DNA of 42,229 bases from Pseudoselenomonas ruminantium. GTDB taxonomy: Bacteria; Bacillota; Negativicutes; Selenomonadales; Selenomonadaceae. The notes beneath the pieces are model-generated. The model saw only the letters and a program-made list of their open reading frames with translations, did not search any database and was not told the DNA's origin. The stretch is taken from assembly GCF_900104055.1 (NCBI RefSeq), contig NZ_FNJQ01000029.1, positions 1 through 42,229 of the forward strand, written 5' to 3'. Within the stretch, counting starts at the first letter, position 1. The number at the start of each line of letters is the position of its first letter. This document shows positions 7,347 through 19,095 of the stretch, one piece after another. The translations under genes were made by a program, and so were the position numbers.

Positions 7347-7405
7347 AAACGCCCAGAGGGCGGCTGACCGGTCAAACTGACGGATCAGCCGCCCTCTGGG
7401 CGTTT
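7347..7405. terminator. Strong terminator, 21-bp perfect stem
   Basis: Arms at 7347-7367 and 7385-7405 (AAACGCCCAGAGGGCGGC... and its complement) are perfectly paired. It lies two bases after the stop of the small gene at 7408 and separates it from the upstream control region of the phosphoesterase gene. Confidence 0.85.
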
Positions 7406-7407
7406 AT

Positions 7408-7629
7408 TTATGCCGACAGGCTTGCCGCCTCATTGGCTTCGGTGTACTCAGCTTGAAGTTTGTCGAGGCCTGACATGATGGCATCGTAGGTATCCAGACA
7501 AATCTGGGGCAAATCCTTCTCCTTGGTGGCCGCCTGATAATCCCGGCGGAAGATGGCCACGGCCTTTTCGATTTCCTGCCGGATTTCGGCAATTTTATCA
7601 GGGTTGCCTTGGGCAACGTGAGCGGCCAT
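7408..7629 (-). CDS. Small helical protein of unknown function (73 residues)
   Basis: The reading frame MAAHVAQGNPDKIAEI... is soluble, charged and predicted helical, with no cysteine after the start. It ends just before a strong terminator, which supports real expression. No good ribosome site lies directly before ATG 7629; an AGGAG sits about 21 bases upstream, so the true start may differ. An overlapping frame (7404-7661) has less plausible composition. It diverges from the unknown 475-residue gene. I do not recognise the family. Confidence 0.55.
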   Translation of the reverse strand: MAAHVAQGNPDKIAEIRQEIEKAVAIFRRDYQAATKEKDLPQICLDTYDAIMSGLDKLQAEYTEANEAASLSA

Positions 7630-7818
7630 GCTGAGAATGCAGCTACAATCGCTCCTGCCATGTATATTATCGGAGAAAGGGCCTATTTTGTTAAATCTTT
7701 TGGTAAATAGAGCGTGAAAAATACAAAATACAACTTAACCAATCCCCCTTTCCTGCCGATAATATATTGGGACGAGTTCGGTTTTACAGGGAGGTATGTT
7801 TACAGGAGGGATTATACC

Positions 7819-9246
7819 ATGCTTATTGGACGAGCAGCAGACGGCAGCAATCTAAGTGTCAGTGCCGCCGTAGATACCTTAAAGGCGGTACAGCGTCAGC
7901 AGAAAACGGTTGCGCAGCAGGACTCCCCTGCGTATCAGGTGGAACTGAGCGGGGCGAAAGAAAGCTATAAAAGCCATTGGATTGAGCGCGGGTCAACGGC
8001 CTATCTGACCCACCGTGCTGACCAGAGTCTGGAAGATGAACTGGCCGAATTGCAAGCAGGGATAGAGGAGATTTTGTCACGCCCCAGAACAGGCGTGGTT
8101 AAGTCTGCTAATGCCACGCTGGACAATCTCGACGGCAAGATAGAAGTGGTTGATCTTACCCCTTTGCTGAAAAAGGAGCTTACCCCGGAAGAAAAAGCCA
8201 TCCGGGCAGAGCTTGACCGATTATCCCAAAACAATCGCCCTGGCTATATCGGTAATATAAAATTAAACCTTGATGCCAACGGCAAGCTGACCCGCCCCGA
8301 CATCACTACCATAAAAAGCCAGCACTACACTTGGACTTTTGCAGAGGGCCTGAAGGAAAACACCGCAATAAGCAAAGCTGCCGATGTGCAGACTGTTACG
8401 GATAAACTGCAAAACACCCTGAAACAGAGCATCAGTGACACCATCAGCGATATTTTGAAACCATACGCCAGCTATTCAGAAGCTTACGATGTTCTCAAAG
8501 ACAATAATGTTACCGTGATGACTTATGCCCAAGCCGGAGATACCGTGCTGGAAAATTCCAAAGAAATTTCCGGCGGCCTCTTTGGCCAATTGGCCAGCCA
8601 GCTGAATGATTACGCCAAAAACTTCGGTACAGATGATAAATTCTTTGAGGATATAAAAACTGCTTTTGGCGTTATTACTGGCGATAACCCCGATAAAAAT
8701 CCCCTGCTGACCCAGATAGAGAAAATGGTACGTTATGTTCAGGGGGGCGGCGAACTGGACATTAAGGACAAAAAATATCAAGAGGATGTGGAAGCCGCCA
8801 TCGCCAAAGCCTATAAAAAGAAGAACAACGCCCGGAATGTGGAACCCAACAAAAAGAAAGCCCAGGAAACCTTCAAAACGGATACCAGCTACCTGGACAA
8901 CCTGCGCCAGCAGTTCCAGCAGACTGCCGAAATGCTAGACAAGATGACCGGCAAGCAGGATGAGGATAGCCAGCATAAAGTCAAAAGCGCCCGGGATGTG
9001 CTGGATAGCCGTGCCCCGGAGGACAGCTTCGATATGGACTTCCATCAGCGGCTTGCCCATGTGGACGACAGAAGCGCCCCCGTCACCGATACTTCTCATG
9101 ACATCTTTAACCATAAGAAGCCCACGGATGCCCTGACGGAGAATGATACCAATGAACTGGCTGCCTTGCAGGCTGGCTGGAGTGATTACGTCCAGAGCCA
9201 TAACCTTATCGATGCCAGCAAAGTTACATCCGTTTTCCTGTCATAA
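7819..9246 (+). CDS. Unknown 475-residue, cysteine-free, partly coiled-coil protein
   Basis: ATG 7819 is chosen because AGGAGG lies eight bases upstream; an ATG-less extension to 7714 is less likely. The product has no signal peptide, no membrane segment and no cysteine. It is rich in Lys, Asp, Asn and Gln. Helical stretches include EDELAELQAGIEEIL, LRQQFQQTAEMLDKMT and a basic run AYKKKNNARNVEPNKKK. The start (LIGRAADGSNLSVSAAVDTL) is low-complexity and polar. Such a cysteine-free, unstructured-start protein could be exported without a Sec signal or be an intracellular scaffold; neither is shown. It stands alone between a divergent small gene and a candidate sRNA. Function unknown. Confidence 0.8.
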   Translation: MLIGRAADGSNLSVSAAVDTLKAVQRQQKTVAQQDSPAYQVELSGAKESYKSHWIERGSTAYLTHRADQSLEDELAELQAGIEEILSRPRTGVVKSANATLDNLDGKIEVVDLTPLLKKELTPEEKAIRAELDRLSQNNRPGYIGNIKLNLDANGKLTRPDITTIKSQHYTWTFAEGLKENTAISKAADVQTVTDKLQNTLKQSISDTISDILKPYASYSEAYDVLKDNNVTVMTYAQAGDTVLENSKEISGGLFGQLASQLNDYAKNFGTDDKFFEDIKTAFGVITGDNPDKNPLLTQIEKMVRYVQGGGELDIKDKKYQEDVEAAIAKAYKKKNNARNVEPNKKKAQETFKTDTSYLDNLRQQFQQTAEMLDKMTGKQDEDSQHKVKSARDVLDSRAPEDSFDMDFHQRLAHVDDRSAPVTDTSHDIFNHKKPTDALTENDTNELAALQAGWSDYVQSHNLIDASKVTSVFLS

Positions 9247-9296
9247 CCACGCAATGCAGGCGGATTGACCGGGCGTGACAGATTACGCAAATTTTC

Positions 9297-9325
9297 TGGT
9301 CAGGCCATAGATGAAGTGCTATAAT
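9297..9325 (+). promoter_or_regulatory. Putative promoter of the candidate small RNA
   Basis: A perfect TATAAT (9320-9325) lies 17 bp after TGGTCA (9297-9302, four of six consensus bases). No ORF follows on this strand, so it would drive a short RNA. Confidence 0.55.
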
Positions 9326-9331
9326 AAGACT

Positions 9332-9411
9332 ACAAACGATATAGAGAGGTAGCCCACTGGGTTACACCGAAAGAGAGTCTCCAGCTTGGTAACCTGTGAG
9401 GCTCTTTTGGT
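9332..9411 (+). ncRNA. Candidate small RNA with two hairpins
   Basis: Downstream of the promoter a 7-bp hairpin (GTAGCCC-ACT-GGGTTAC, 9349-9365) is followed at once by a long interrupted stem (9366-9411): ACC/GGT, AAAGAG/CTCTTT, CTC/GAG and CAG/CTG around the loop CTTGGTAAC. The second stem ends in CTCTTTTGG and may help terminate. No start codon with a ribosome site is seen. I do not recognise a known riboswitch or 6S RNA. The ends are estimates. Confidence 0.5.
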
Positions 9412-9419
9412 ATACAGAA

Positions 9420-9447
9420 AAGCGCCAATGCTGATGCACTGGCGCTT
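9420..9447. terminator. Terminator serving the DUF134-NifX gene, possibly bidirectional
   Basis: AAGCGCCA and TGGCGCTT pair around a 12-base loop. On the reverse strand the stem is followed by TTTCTG, so it mainly ends the gene that stops at 9534. It may also stop the candidate small RNA. Confidence 0.7.
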
Positions 9448-9533
9448 CCTTGCGTCATCCATCCGGGTGGTAGGGCTGAGTTGGCCCTGCCCTTTGGTGT
9501 TTCGTTATCCCTTTTCTGCCTGCGCAGAGAATA

Positions 9534-10277
9534 TTACTCCATATGCCCATGGCCGCCGCAGCCGTGGCTGCCGCAGGTATGGCCTTCCCCATGTCCATGA
9601 TGGCTGCAGTGCACAGCTGGATCATAGGCCAGTTTCCCCGCCAGGAAATCCTCCACGGCCTTATCCGCTTCGCCCTGCACGCCGCCATAGAGCGTAACGC
9701 CGACCTGGGCCAGGGCATTCTGGGCGCCTAGACCAATGCCGCCGCAAATCAGGGTGTCGATATGCTCATCCTGCAGCAAGGTGGCCAATGCACCATGCCC
9801 GGCTCCATTGCTGTCCAGGATATGCGCTTCCTGCACCGCATTGTCCTCCACGGTGTAGATCTTGAACTGGCTCGTATGGCCAAAATGCTGGAAAATCTGA
9901 CCGTTTTCATAGGTAACTGCAATTTTCATATTCGCTGTACTTCCTTTCTGCTGTACAAATCTTACGGCATGTCGGCTCCCCGGACAGGCAGGGCATAGTT
10001 CAAAATTGCCGCCGGTAATCTGCAGCGGCCGTGCCTCCACCAGACAGCCGGCAATCCGCTTGCGGGCCGCCATATAAAGGGCCTGCACCGTGGTACGGGC
10101 CACTCCCATCTGCTGGGCGCATTCCTCCTGCGTCATGCCTTCGTAATCCATCAGGCGCACGCATTCATATTCTTCCAAAGAAATCTGCACCGGCGGCTTG
10201 CCTTCATCCGTTTCCGGAACAAAACACGCACACAGGGGCTCAGCACATACCCGTCTTTTTTTCAATGGCCTGCTCAT
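9534..10277 (-). CDS. DUF134 / NifX-type (dinitrogenase FeMo-cofactor) fusion protein
   Basis: The 247-residue protein has two parts. Residues 1-95 form a DUF134 domain, a sigma-like helix-turn-helix (EEYECVRLMDYEGMTQEECA, then MGVARTTVQALYMAARKRIA). Residues about 115-215 form a NifX/NafY-like domain (MKIAVTYENGQIFQHFGHTS through CGGIGLGAQNAL), known for binding iron-sulfur or FeMo-cofactor precursors. The tail (about 222-247) is rich in His, Gly and Cys (HCSHHGHGEGHTCGSHGCG) and should bind metal. A cysteine cluster FELCPACPGS joins the halves. No nitrogenase genes are nearby; stand-alone members are common in anaerobes. A metal- or redox-sensing regulator is inferred. Twin palindromes at its promoter suggest autoregulation. 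Confidence 0.88.
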   Translation of the reverse strand: MSRPLKKRRVCAEPLCACFVPETDEGKPPVQISLEEYECVRLMDYEGMTQEECAQQMGVARTTVQALYMAARKRIAGCLVEARPLQITGGNFELCPACPGSRHAVRFVQQKGSTANMKIAVTYENGQIFQHFGHTSQFKIYTVEDNAVQEAHILDSNGAGHGALATLLQDEHIDTLICGGIGLGAQNALAQVGVTLYGGVQGEADKAVEDFLAGKLAYDPAVHCSHHGHGEGHTCGSHGCGGHGHME

Positions 10278-10297
10278 CCGTACCCCCCCTTGTTTTT

Positions 10298-10343
10298 GAC
10301 ATATGTCTTAATAGGATTATAGCATATTTATGACATATGTCAA
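10298..10343 (-). promoter_or_regulatory. Promoter with twin GACATATGTC palindromes
   Basis: On the reverse strand TTGACA (10343-10338) and TATAAT (10321-10316) are 16 bp apart, both perfect hexamers. One palindrome TGACATATGTCA (10331-10342) overlaps the -35 box. A second, GACATATGTC (10298-10307), covers the expected start of transcription. Their centres are 34 bp apart. This is a classic repression layout. The regulator is probably the DUF134-NifX protein itself, by inference. Confidence 0.8.
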
Positions 10344-10438
10344 TTTCTAAAACATCATAACCGTATATCTAGAGGAAATCTGTCCGATTTGGTATAATAG
10401 CAGCAAAGCTATCATCCGTGGAGGCCTGCGAAATTACC

Positions 10439-10694
10439 ATGAAACAAAAACACCGTCAACTCCTGAATATCCTCGAAGCAGCCCCGTTGCCAGCACGGAC
10501 AACAGGAGCTTCCTATCCATACAACGTTGAAAATTCACGACTTCCTTCATGATGTTCCTTACAGCCTCCGTTATCAGCGGATATACTTCAACTGCCAGGT
10601 CAAACTCATCCCTGCCGAAGACCATGGCTTCTCCAAGGATATCAAAGGAGCCGCCAGAACTGTTGCTGACTTCTTTAAACAGCAGTTAATATAA
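10439..10694 (+). pseudogene. Remnant of an alpha/beta hydrolase gene (C-terminal end)
   Basis: In the frame of 10551-10694 the sequence gives LKIHDFLHDVPYSLRY, then YFNCQVKLIPAEDHGFS and RTVADFFKQQLI before the stop. This is the catalytic Asp-His end of a serine hydrolase (pattern IHG..D..VPY...LI...DHGF). The core and N-terminal part are absent and upstream frames are broken. A short frame from ATG 10439 is behind TATAAT at 10393 and may be the old start. The remnant is followed by a good terminator. The coordinates of the 5' limit are uncertain. Confidence 0.65.
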
Positions 10695-10696
10695 GC

Positions 10697-10740
10697 AAAA
10701 ACTCACTGCAAACTTTTCCCAAGTTCGCAGTGAGTTTTTT
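10697..10740 (+). terminator. Terminator after the hydrolase remnant
   Basis: AAAAACTCACTGC pairs with GCAGTGAGTTTTTT, and the loop contains a second short stem. The T-run on the forward strand marks it as the old hydrolase terminator. It also faces the convergent gene ending at 10793. Confidence 0.85.
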
Positions 10741-10792
10741 ATAATTCATTGACCAATTTTCCCATGATATGTTCCGGCACGAGCGCCAAGCA

Positions 10793-11248
10793 CTAGTCGC
10801 GCAGTTCGCAGGAAATCTTCACGATCACGCCATCCCTGACTTTGAACTCCAGCTTCTTGCTGCCATCGGCAGTGCGATAGGTGTACTCTGTGTCATTGCG
10901 ATCCTGATCCACTTTGTCTGCCTGTCCATAGGCGCCATTGAGTTCATCGGCGCTCATGCCCAAAGCAATCCCCGCCGGAGTAGCCGCCGTGCCCTGTTTG
11001 ATCACGACTTCTTCCACAATGCCGGGACGGTCATCATCCACTTTGACAATCACGCCGCTCTTGAATACGGTCTTCTCGTAATCGGCATAAGCCACTTCGC
11101 CGCCAATTGCTTTGGCCTGCTCCAGACTCATGCCCGGCTCGATGCCCGCGATAGCCACCTGCTGGGGTGCCACACTGGCCATCGCTGCCGAAGCAGCCAG
11201 CATCATAGTGCCCAAAACCACTGCACCAAGCTTTTTCTGCAATCTCAT
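10793..11248 (-). CDS. Small exported protein with repeated BamE-like motif
   Basis: The 151-residue protein starts with a signal peptide (MRLQKKLGAVVLGTMMLAAS, cleavage near AMA-S). The mature part holds two similar units, each starting with a GMS turn: IEPGMSLEQAKAIGG and LALGMSADELNGAYGQ (written from IALGMSAD), the second ending in strands LEFKVRDGVIVKISCEL. This resembles the SmpA/BamE-type fold used by many small periplasmic proteins. It lies 74 bases after the GH1 gene in the same direction and could be a distal operon member. Function unknown. Confidence 0.75.
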   Translation of the reverse strand: MRLQKKLGAVVLGTMMLAASAAMASVAPQQVAIAGIEPGMSLEQAKAIGGEVAYADYEKTVFKSGVIVKVDDDRPGIVEEVVIKQGTAATPAGIALGMSADELNGAYGQADKVDQDRNDTEYTYRTADGSKKLEFKVRDGVIVKISCELRD

Positions 11249-11322
11249 TACAATTCCTCCCTACCTCTGAAATCATCAATCAAATATAAAATTCGCTTTC
11301 CTGCGGACAAAATCCTTTTTTC

Positions 11323-14639
<3,317 letters not shown>

Positions 14640-14644
14640 AAATA

Positions 14645-15604
14645 TTACTCCTCAATTCTCTCCGGATCATAAACGATATTGCCAATGCCGCCATCGAGGC
14701 GATTATGGTCGGGGCCAATCTCGTAGGCGATATTGGCCTTCTGCCCCATGAACTCAAAGGGCACCTTGTCGTCCTTGCCTGCCATGATATTGTCGCAGTC
14801 CTCAATCAGCCGCTGCAGGTAGTCCACGGTCAAATCCCCGCCGCCATGGGAACAGTACACCTTGTCGTACTTCCCTGCCGTGGCTTGCTGCAGTTTCTGC
14901 AGGCTAGCTTTATAGCTCTTGAGCCCCAGCGTTTCCTGCGAGAACAGGAACGTGAACATATTTGCCCCGTCCCCGGTAATAAGGGCGCGATTCTCCCGCA
15001 GCAGTACCGCTTTCATGCCATGGGTATGGCCCTCGATATCGTAGATATCCAGATGCACGCCGCCTAAATCGATGCTGTCCCCCGCTTTTAAATCCTGGAA
15101 GCGTTCGGGATTATCCAGAGGCTGGAAATCGGCTTCGGTAAGTGTCTTGGCAAAGGCAGGATTGCCTGCCCCGATATAGCCGGCACGGTTGGCCAGGGAA
15201 GTATGTTCCCGGAACAGCTCTTTATCGGCCTTGCTCATATAGACATTGGCAAACTCTGCCGTGCCCGAAGCATGGTCCACATGGCCATGGGTAAGGATTA
15301 CCACGAGCGGTTTATCCGTCAGTTTTTCCACATATTTTTTCAAGCTGCCCACACCCACGCCGGTATCGATCAGCGCGGCTTTGTCCCTGCCTTCCACCAG
15401 GTACATCATGTCCCCCGTCATATCCTTGATGCGGGTGATATTGCTGTCAATCCTGGCCGAGCGGAATGGCATAAGTACCTGCTGCTGTGCTTCCGCATTC
15501 ACGGCAGGAGCAGCAGCTGCTGTGCTGATTCCCATTCCCGTCAGCGGCATTGCCCAGCAGGCTGCCGCTACGGCCATGGCTAAATATTTTTTCGTTATCA
15601 TCAT
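14645..15604 (-). CDS. Exported MBL-fold metallohydrolase
   Basis: The 319-residue protein has a signal peptide (start to about AAAAPA) and a metallo-beta-lactamase domain: LIDTGVGVGSL, the metal site THGHVDHASG, EGHTHGMKAVLL and GDGANMF, then YCSHGGGDL. It should act in the periplasm. The family includes lactonases, esterases and glyoxalases. Its start abuts the rhamnosidase stop, with the ribosome site (GAGGTCAG) inside that gene, so translation is probably coupled. In a locus for rhamnosides it may open an ester or lactone on the natural substrate; this is a guess from context. Confidence 0.85.
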   Translation of the reverse strand: MMITKKYLAMAVAAACWAMPLTGMGISTAAAAPAVNAEAQQQVLMPFRSARIDSNITRIKDMTGDMMYLVEGRDKAALIDTGVGVGSLKKYVEKLTDKPLVVILTHGHVDHASGTAEFANVYMSKADKELFREHTSLANRAGYIGAGNPAFAKTLTEADFQPLDNPERFQDLKAGDSIDLGGVHLDIYDIEGHTHGMKAVLLRENRALITGDGANMFTFLFSQETLGLKSYKASLQKLQQATAGKYDKVYCSHGGGDLTVDYLQRLIEDCDNIMAGKDDKVPFEFMGQKANIAYEIGPDHNRLDGGIGNIVYDPERIEE

Positions 15605-18600
15605 TTATCTGACCTCGAATTCATAGGTTCCGGAACCAATCTCGATATTTTCCTGCCAGGACAGCTCCTTGCCATTGCACAGGAGTCTATGGGCAGGCTT
15701 TGCTAACTGCACCGTAGCCGTAGTATTGGCCGGCACCACGAAGCGGAACTTATAGCCCGTCGCTGTCTTTCGCCAGCTGCTCTCAATCCTGCCGTAAACA
15801 CTGTCATAATGACCGCTGGCCTCTGTCATCTGCCCGTTTGCATCCACTTCCGGACACAGGAAGAAATGCTTGAAGCCTGGATTTTCCTCATCCCGGCGAA
15901 TACCCAGCGAGGTATCCAGCATCCAGGCACCCACGGCGCCAAAGGAATAATGATTGAAGGAATTCATGCTGTTATTGCCGCCGAAGCCCCGCTCTTTCGT
16001 ATAGGAGTCCAACCGTTCCCAAATGGTGGTGGCCCCGTTCTTCACGGGATAGAGCCAGCTGGGATACTGGTCGTTCTGCAGGAGCCTGTAAGCGGCTGCC
16101 ACATTGCCGGTATGGGAGAGCGCATGGCTGATGGCCGCCGTGCCGATAAAGCCGGTCATCAGGCTGTAGGCCGGCCGCATCTGCTTCAGGTCATCCACAT
16201 TCTGGCGGGTAACAGTCTGCAGGAGACTTTCTGCCACTTTGGCTTCCTTGTCCTTGCGGATGACATTCAGCGCCAACGGCACCGCATAAGCGGTCTGGGT
16301 ATCCATGCTCGCTCCTGTGGAAGTGAGTGCCTTGCCCTCTGCTGTCAGGAACTTGTCATTGAAATAAGCTTTGCGCTCCTCATAGAGCGTATGATACTTA
16401 GCCGCATCCTGTGTTCTGCCCAGTTTTTCCGCCGTTTTCCAAAGGATTTCCAGATTGCTGATGCCATAAGCCTGCCAGAGATACTGCGGCTCGTTCCTGC
16501 TGTTCTCCGGGCCGAGCCAGTCGCCCAAACCGGGCAGGCCTTTGGCTTCTTTATAGAGGCCGTCCGGCTGCTCGCAGGCAAGCATATAGTCCACATAGGC
16601 CTTCATGGCCTCATAATGCTCGGCCAGCACTGCCGTATCGCCATATTGCAAATACATCTGCCAGGGAATCTGCACGCCTACGCTGCCCCAGATAAAACCG
16701 CCGGCACCGTGCCCCATGGGCGCGGTATCGGTAAAGCGGCCATCACTGGCCTGCGTATCCCGCAGGGCCTGCATATGCTGGCGCAGGAAACTGTCACTAT
16801 TGGCCAAGTACACAGCAGTATTGCCGAATACATTAAGGTCCCCCGACCAGCCCATACGCTCATTGCGCTGGGGACAGTCCGTGGGGATGGCCAAAAAATT
16901 GGCCCGGGTGGACCACTGGATATTCCGGAACAGGCGATTGACATCCTGGTTGGAAGTACGATAATCTGCCGTATCCTGCGGAACAGAGGTCAGCACCTTG
17001 CCCCGCACGGCCTTTAAGGGCAGCGCCTTATCGAGGCCTGTGATTTCCAGATAGCGGTAGCCATGGAAGGTAAAGCGGGGCGAAATCGTTTCCCTGCCGC
17101 CTTTGAGGATAAAGGTATCCCGCACCATGGCAGCCCGCAGGTTCTCCACCATCAGCATGTCCTTGTTTTCGCCATCGGGATAGGTAACTTCCGCATAACG
17201 CAAGGTCACCTGCTGGCCCTTTTGACCGGTCAGATCGATCTCCGGCACCCCGGCAAAGTTCTGTCCCATATCGTAGACGAACACGCCCGGACGGACTTCC
17301 TGTACGGATTTGGCGGTCAGCTGATGCTGTTGCGCCTCTTTGACCTCACTGCCGCTTTGGGCCACAAAGTCAATATCCGTAAACTCCTGCTCATAATCCC
17401 GGTCGGTCAGGAATTCATGCCATTTGCCCGTAGCCGTGGTGCCGGCCAGGCTGATTTCCCCGGCCGGTTTCCAGCCATTTTCAGCGGCATCATAGCCGGG
17501 TTTGTCCCATCCCTGCAAGGCCGCAGCTTTCGTACCATCCCGTACCTGACCTTGGAACAGGCTGCCCAGTTTCACAGGCCCATCGGCATAATACTGCCAG
17601 GTATCCGGCTGGGTGGTGATGATATCCTTTGTGCCATCTTCATAGATAACGACGAGTTTGGCCCGCAGGGACTGGCGGTCCCCGAAGTAATTCCAGTTCG
17701 TGCCCAGGAAGGTGCTGGCCCCGCTCCACCATCCTTCAGCCAGCTGGGCGCCAATGGCATTAGCCCTGCCGGACTGCAAGAGTTTCGTCACATCATAGGC
17801 CTGATAAAGCTGTGTCTTGTTATACTGGGTAAAGCCCGGCGCAAAGTAAGCATCGCTGACCTGCTGACCGTTAAGGGAAATATCATAGATGCCCCGCGCC
17901 GTGGCATAGAGCCGGGCCTGTTTGATTTTCTTCCCCTGCGTCTTGAACTCTGTGCGCAGCATGGGCATCGCATCATGGGAGGGACTCATCAGCTGCATTT
18001 GACCGGTCAATTCCCGCGCTGCTTCCTCCTCATAGAGAGGTGCAAAGGGCTGGCGGAAGTTTTTGACCGTCAGCTTGGACAGCTTCGCCATTTGGCCATC
18101 AGGTACGGCATAGCCGATATCGGCCAGCGCCGGGAAGGCATTGGAACCGCCGCTCATGCCGAAGGGATTGCCGTTGATGCCTTTGCTCCAGGGATCAAGC
18201 TCTGTCACCGGCAGATCCTGACCGTCCACACTGGCGGCCAGGATGCCATACATGCTGCTGATTTCGATATTGTGCTTCTGCTGATAATTATCCTTATGGA
18301 CAATCCCCGCCGGGATGACAATGCAGCCGATGGGACTCGTATCGTTATCCCCTTTTACATAGCCATACCGATAGAAATTGATTTTGGCGTCGCCGCCGCT
18401 TTTCAGAGCCGAACAGTCAAATTCTGCCCGGAAATAGCTCTTGTCCTTCTCTGCTGCCGTGCCCACCATATTGAAATTCTTGTCCAGCAGCCGCTGGTCA
18501 TTGGCGCCGAAAACCAGGCTGGCCCGTTCTGCTGTCTGCCCCAGCTCCATATCGCAGGCAATGCGGAACACCGTAAGGCTCTGCGACTCCAACGGCAAGG

Positions 18601-19078
18601 TCTTTTCCCGGTTGCCAATCCACTTGGCCCCGGACCAATCTCCTTCGCCCTCGCGGTCGGGATTCAGGCCCATGGCAAAGCGGGAACTCTTTTCCCGCAG
18701 CTGCCCCTGCTTATCCCAAACCTTGACCTCCCAGATATAATCCTGTCCGGCCGCAAGCTCCCTGCCTTGATAGGCAATATCCACGGCATGACCGTCGGCC
18801 ACCTTGCCACTGTCCCAAAGGATATGCCCCTGCAGATCTTTGACGGTCAACTGGTAGAACGCCTGCTCGACATTCCTCTCCCCTTTATCGGCTGTCATCT
18901 GCCACGAAAAGCGGGGCTGCTGTCTGTCAACAGCCTGCGGATTTTCCAGATGGTCAACCGCCAATCTATCCAAAGAAAAGGCCTCCGCTGTCGTGCCGCC
19001 GGCAAAGGGTACGCCCATGGCAGCTATGGCGGCCAGTAAACCAGCCATGCCCTTAGATTTATAAAACTTAGATTTCAT
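15605..19078 (-). CDS. Exported alpha-L-rhamnosidase, glycoside hydrolase family 78
   Basis: The 1157-residue protein has a signal peptide, then the multi-domain plan of bacterial GH78 enzymes: beta-sandwich domains (to about 580), an (alpha/alpha)6 catalytic domain and a C-terminal beta domain. The catalytic signature TDCPQRNERMGWSGD lies at about residues 731-745. Other family marks are LARLYATARGIYDISLNG-like text (RLYATARGIYDISLNGQQV), FAPGFTQYNKT and WERLDSYTKERGF. The enzyme removes terminal alpha-L-rhamnose, in the periplasm or at the surface. It is 17 bases after the SLH-porin gene. Cytoplasmic GH78 is more common in Firmicutes; export fits the diderm envelope here. Rutinosides, neohesperidosides or saponins are plausible substrates. 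Confidence 0.92.
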   Translation of the reverse strand: MKSKFYKSKGMAGLLAAIAAMGVPFAGGTTAEAFSLDRLAVDHLENPQAVDRQQPRFSWQMTADKGERNVEQAFYQLTVKDLQGHILWDSGKVADGHAVDIAYQGRELAAGQDYIWEVKVWDKQGQLREKSSRFAMGLNPDREGEGDWSGAKWIGNREKTLPLESQSLTVFRIACDMELGQTAERASLVFGANDQRLLDKNFNMVGTAAEKDKSYFRAEFDCSALKSGGDAKINFYRYGYVKGDNDTSPIGCIVIPAGIVHKDNYQQKHNIEISSMYGILAASVDGQDLPVTELDPWSKGINGNPFGMSGGSNAFPALADIGYAVPDGQMAKLSKLTVKNFRQPFAPLYEEEAARELTGQMQLMSPSHDAMPMLRTEFKTQGKKIKQARLYATARGIYDISLNGQQVSDAYFAPGFTQYNKTQLYQAYDVTKLLQSGRANAIGAQLAEGWWSGASTFLGTNWNYFGDRQSLRAKLVVIYEDGTKDIITTQPDTWQYYADGPVKLGSLFQGQVRDGTKAAALQGWDKPGYDAAENGWKPAGEISLAGTTATGKWHEFLTDRDYEQEFTDIDFVAQSGSEVKEAQQHQLTAKSVQEVRPGVFVYDMGQNFAGVPEIDLTGQKGQQVTLRYAEVTYPDGENKDMLMVENLRAAMVRDTFILKGGRETISPRFTFHGYRYLEITGLDKALPLKAVRGKVLTSVPQDTADYRTSNQDVNRLFRNIQWSTRANFLAIPTDCPQRNERMGWSGDLNVFGNTAVYLANSDSFLRQHMQALRDTQASDGRFTDTAPMGHGAGGFIWGSVGVQIPWQMYLQYGDTAVLAEHYEAMKAYVDYMLACEQPDGLYKEAKGLPGLGDWLGPENSRNEPQYLWQAYGISNLEILWKTAEKLGRTQDAAKYHTLYEERKAYFNDKFLTAEGKALTSTGASMDTQTAYAVPLALNVIRKDKEAKVAESLLQTVTRQNVDDLKQMRPAYSLMTGFIGTAAISHALSHTGNVAAAYRLLQNDQYPSWLYPVKNGATTIWERLDSYTKERGFGGNNSMNSFNHYSFGAVGAWMLDTSLGIRRDEENPGFKHFFLCPEVDANGQMTEASGHYDSVYGRIESSWRKTATGYKFRFVVPANTTATVQLAKPAHRLLCNGKELSWQENIEIGSGTYEFEVR

Positions 19079-19095
19079 CGTTATTTTCCCTCACA

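Noticed and set aside
9332-9411. Known riboswitch controlling a downstream gene
   Set aside because: No forward-strand gene follows; the next gene is on the opposite strand, so an independent small RNA is more consistent.
9534-10277. Nitrogen-fixation locus
   Set aside because: The NifX-type domain occurs alone, without nifHDK or nifB genes; stand-alone members are common in anaerobes.
10434-10625. 63-codon reverse ORF
   Set aside because: The forward strand carries the hydrolase remnant with DHGF motif and terminator; the reverse frame has no supporting features.
17063-19039. 658-codon forward ORF
   Set aside because: Shadow of the GH78 rhamnosidase gene, whose motifs are complete on the reverse strand.
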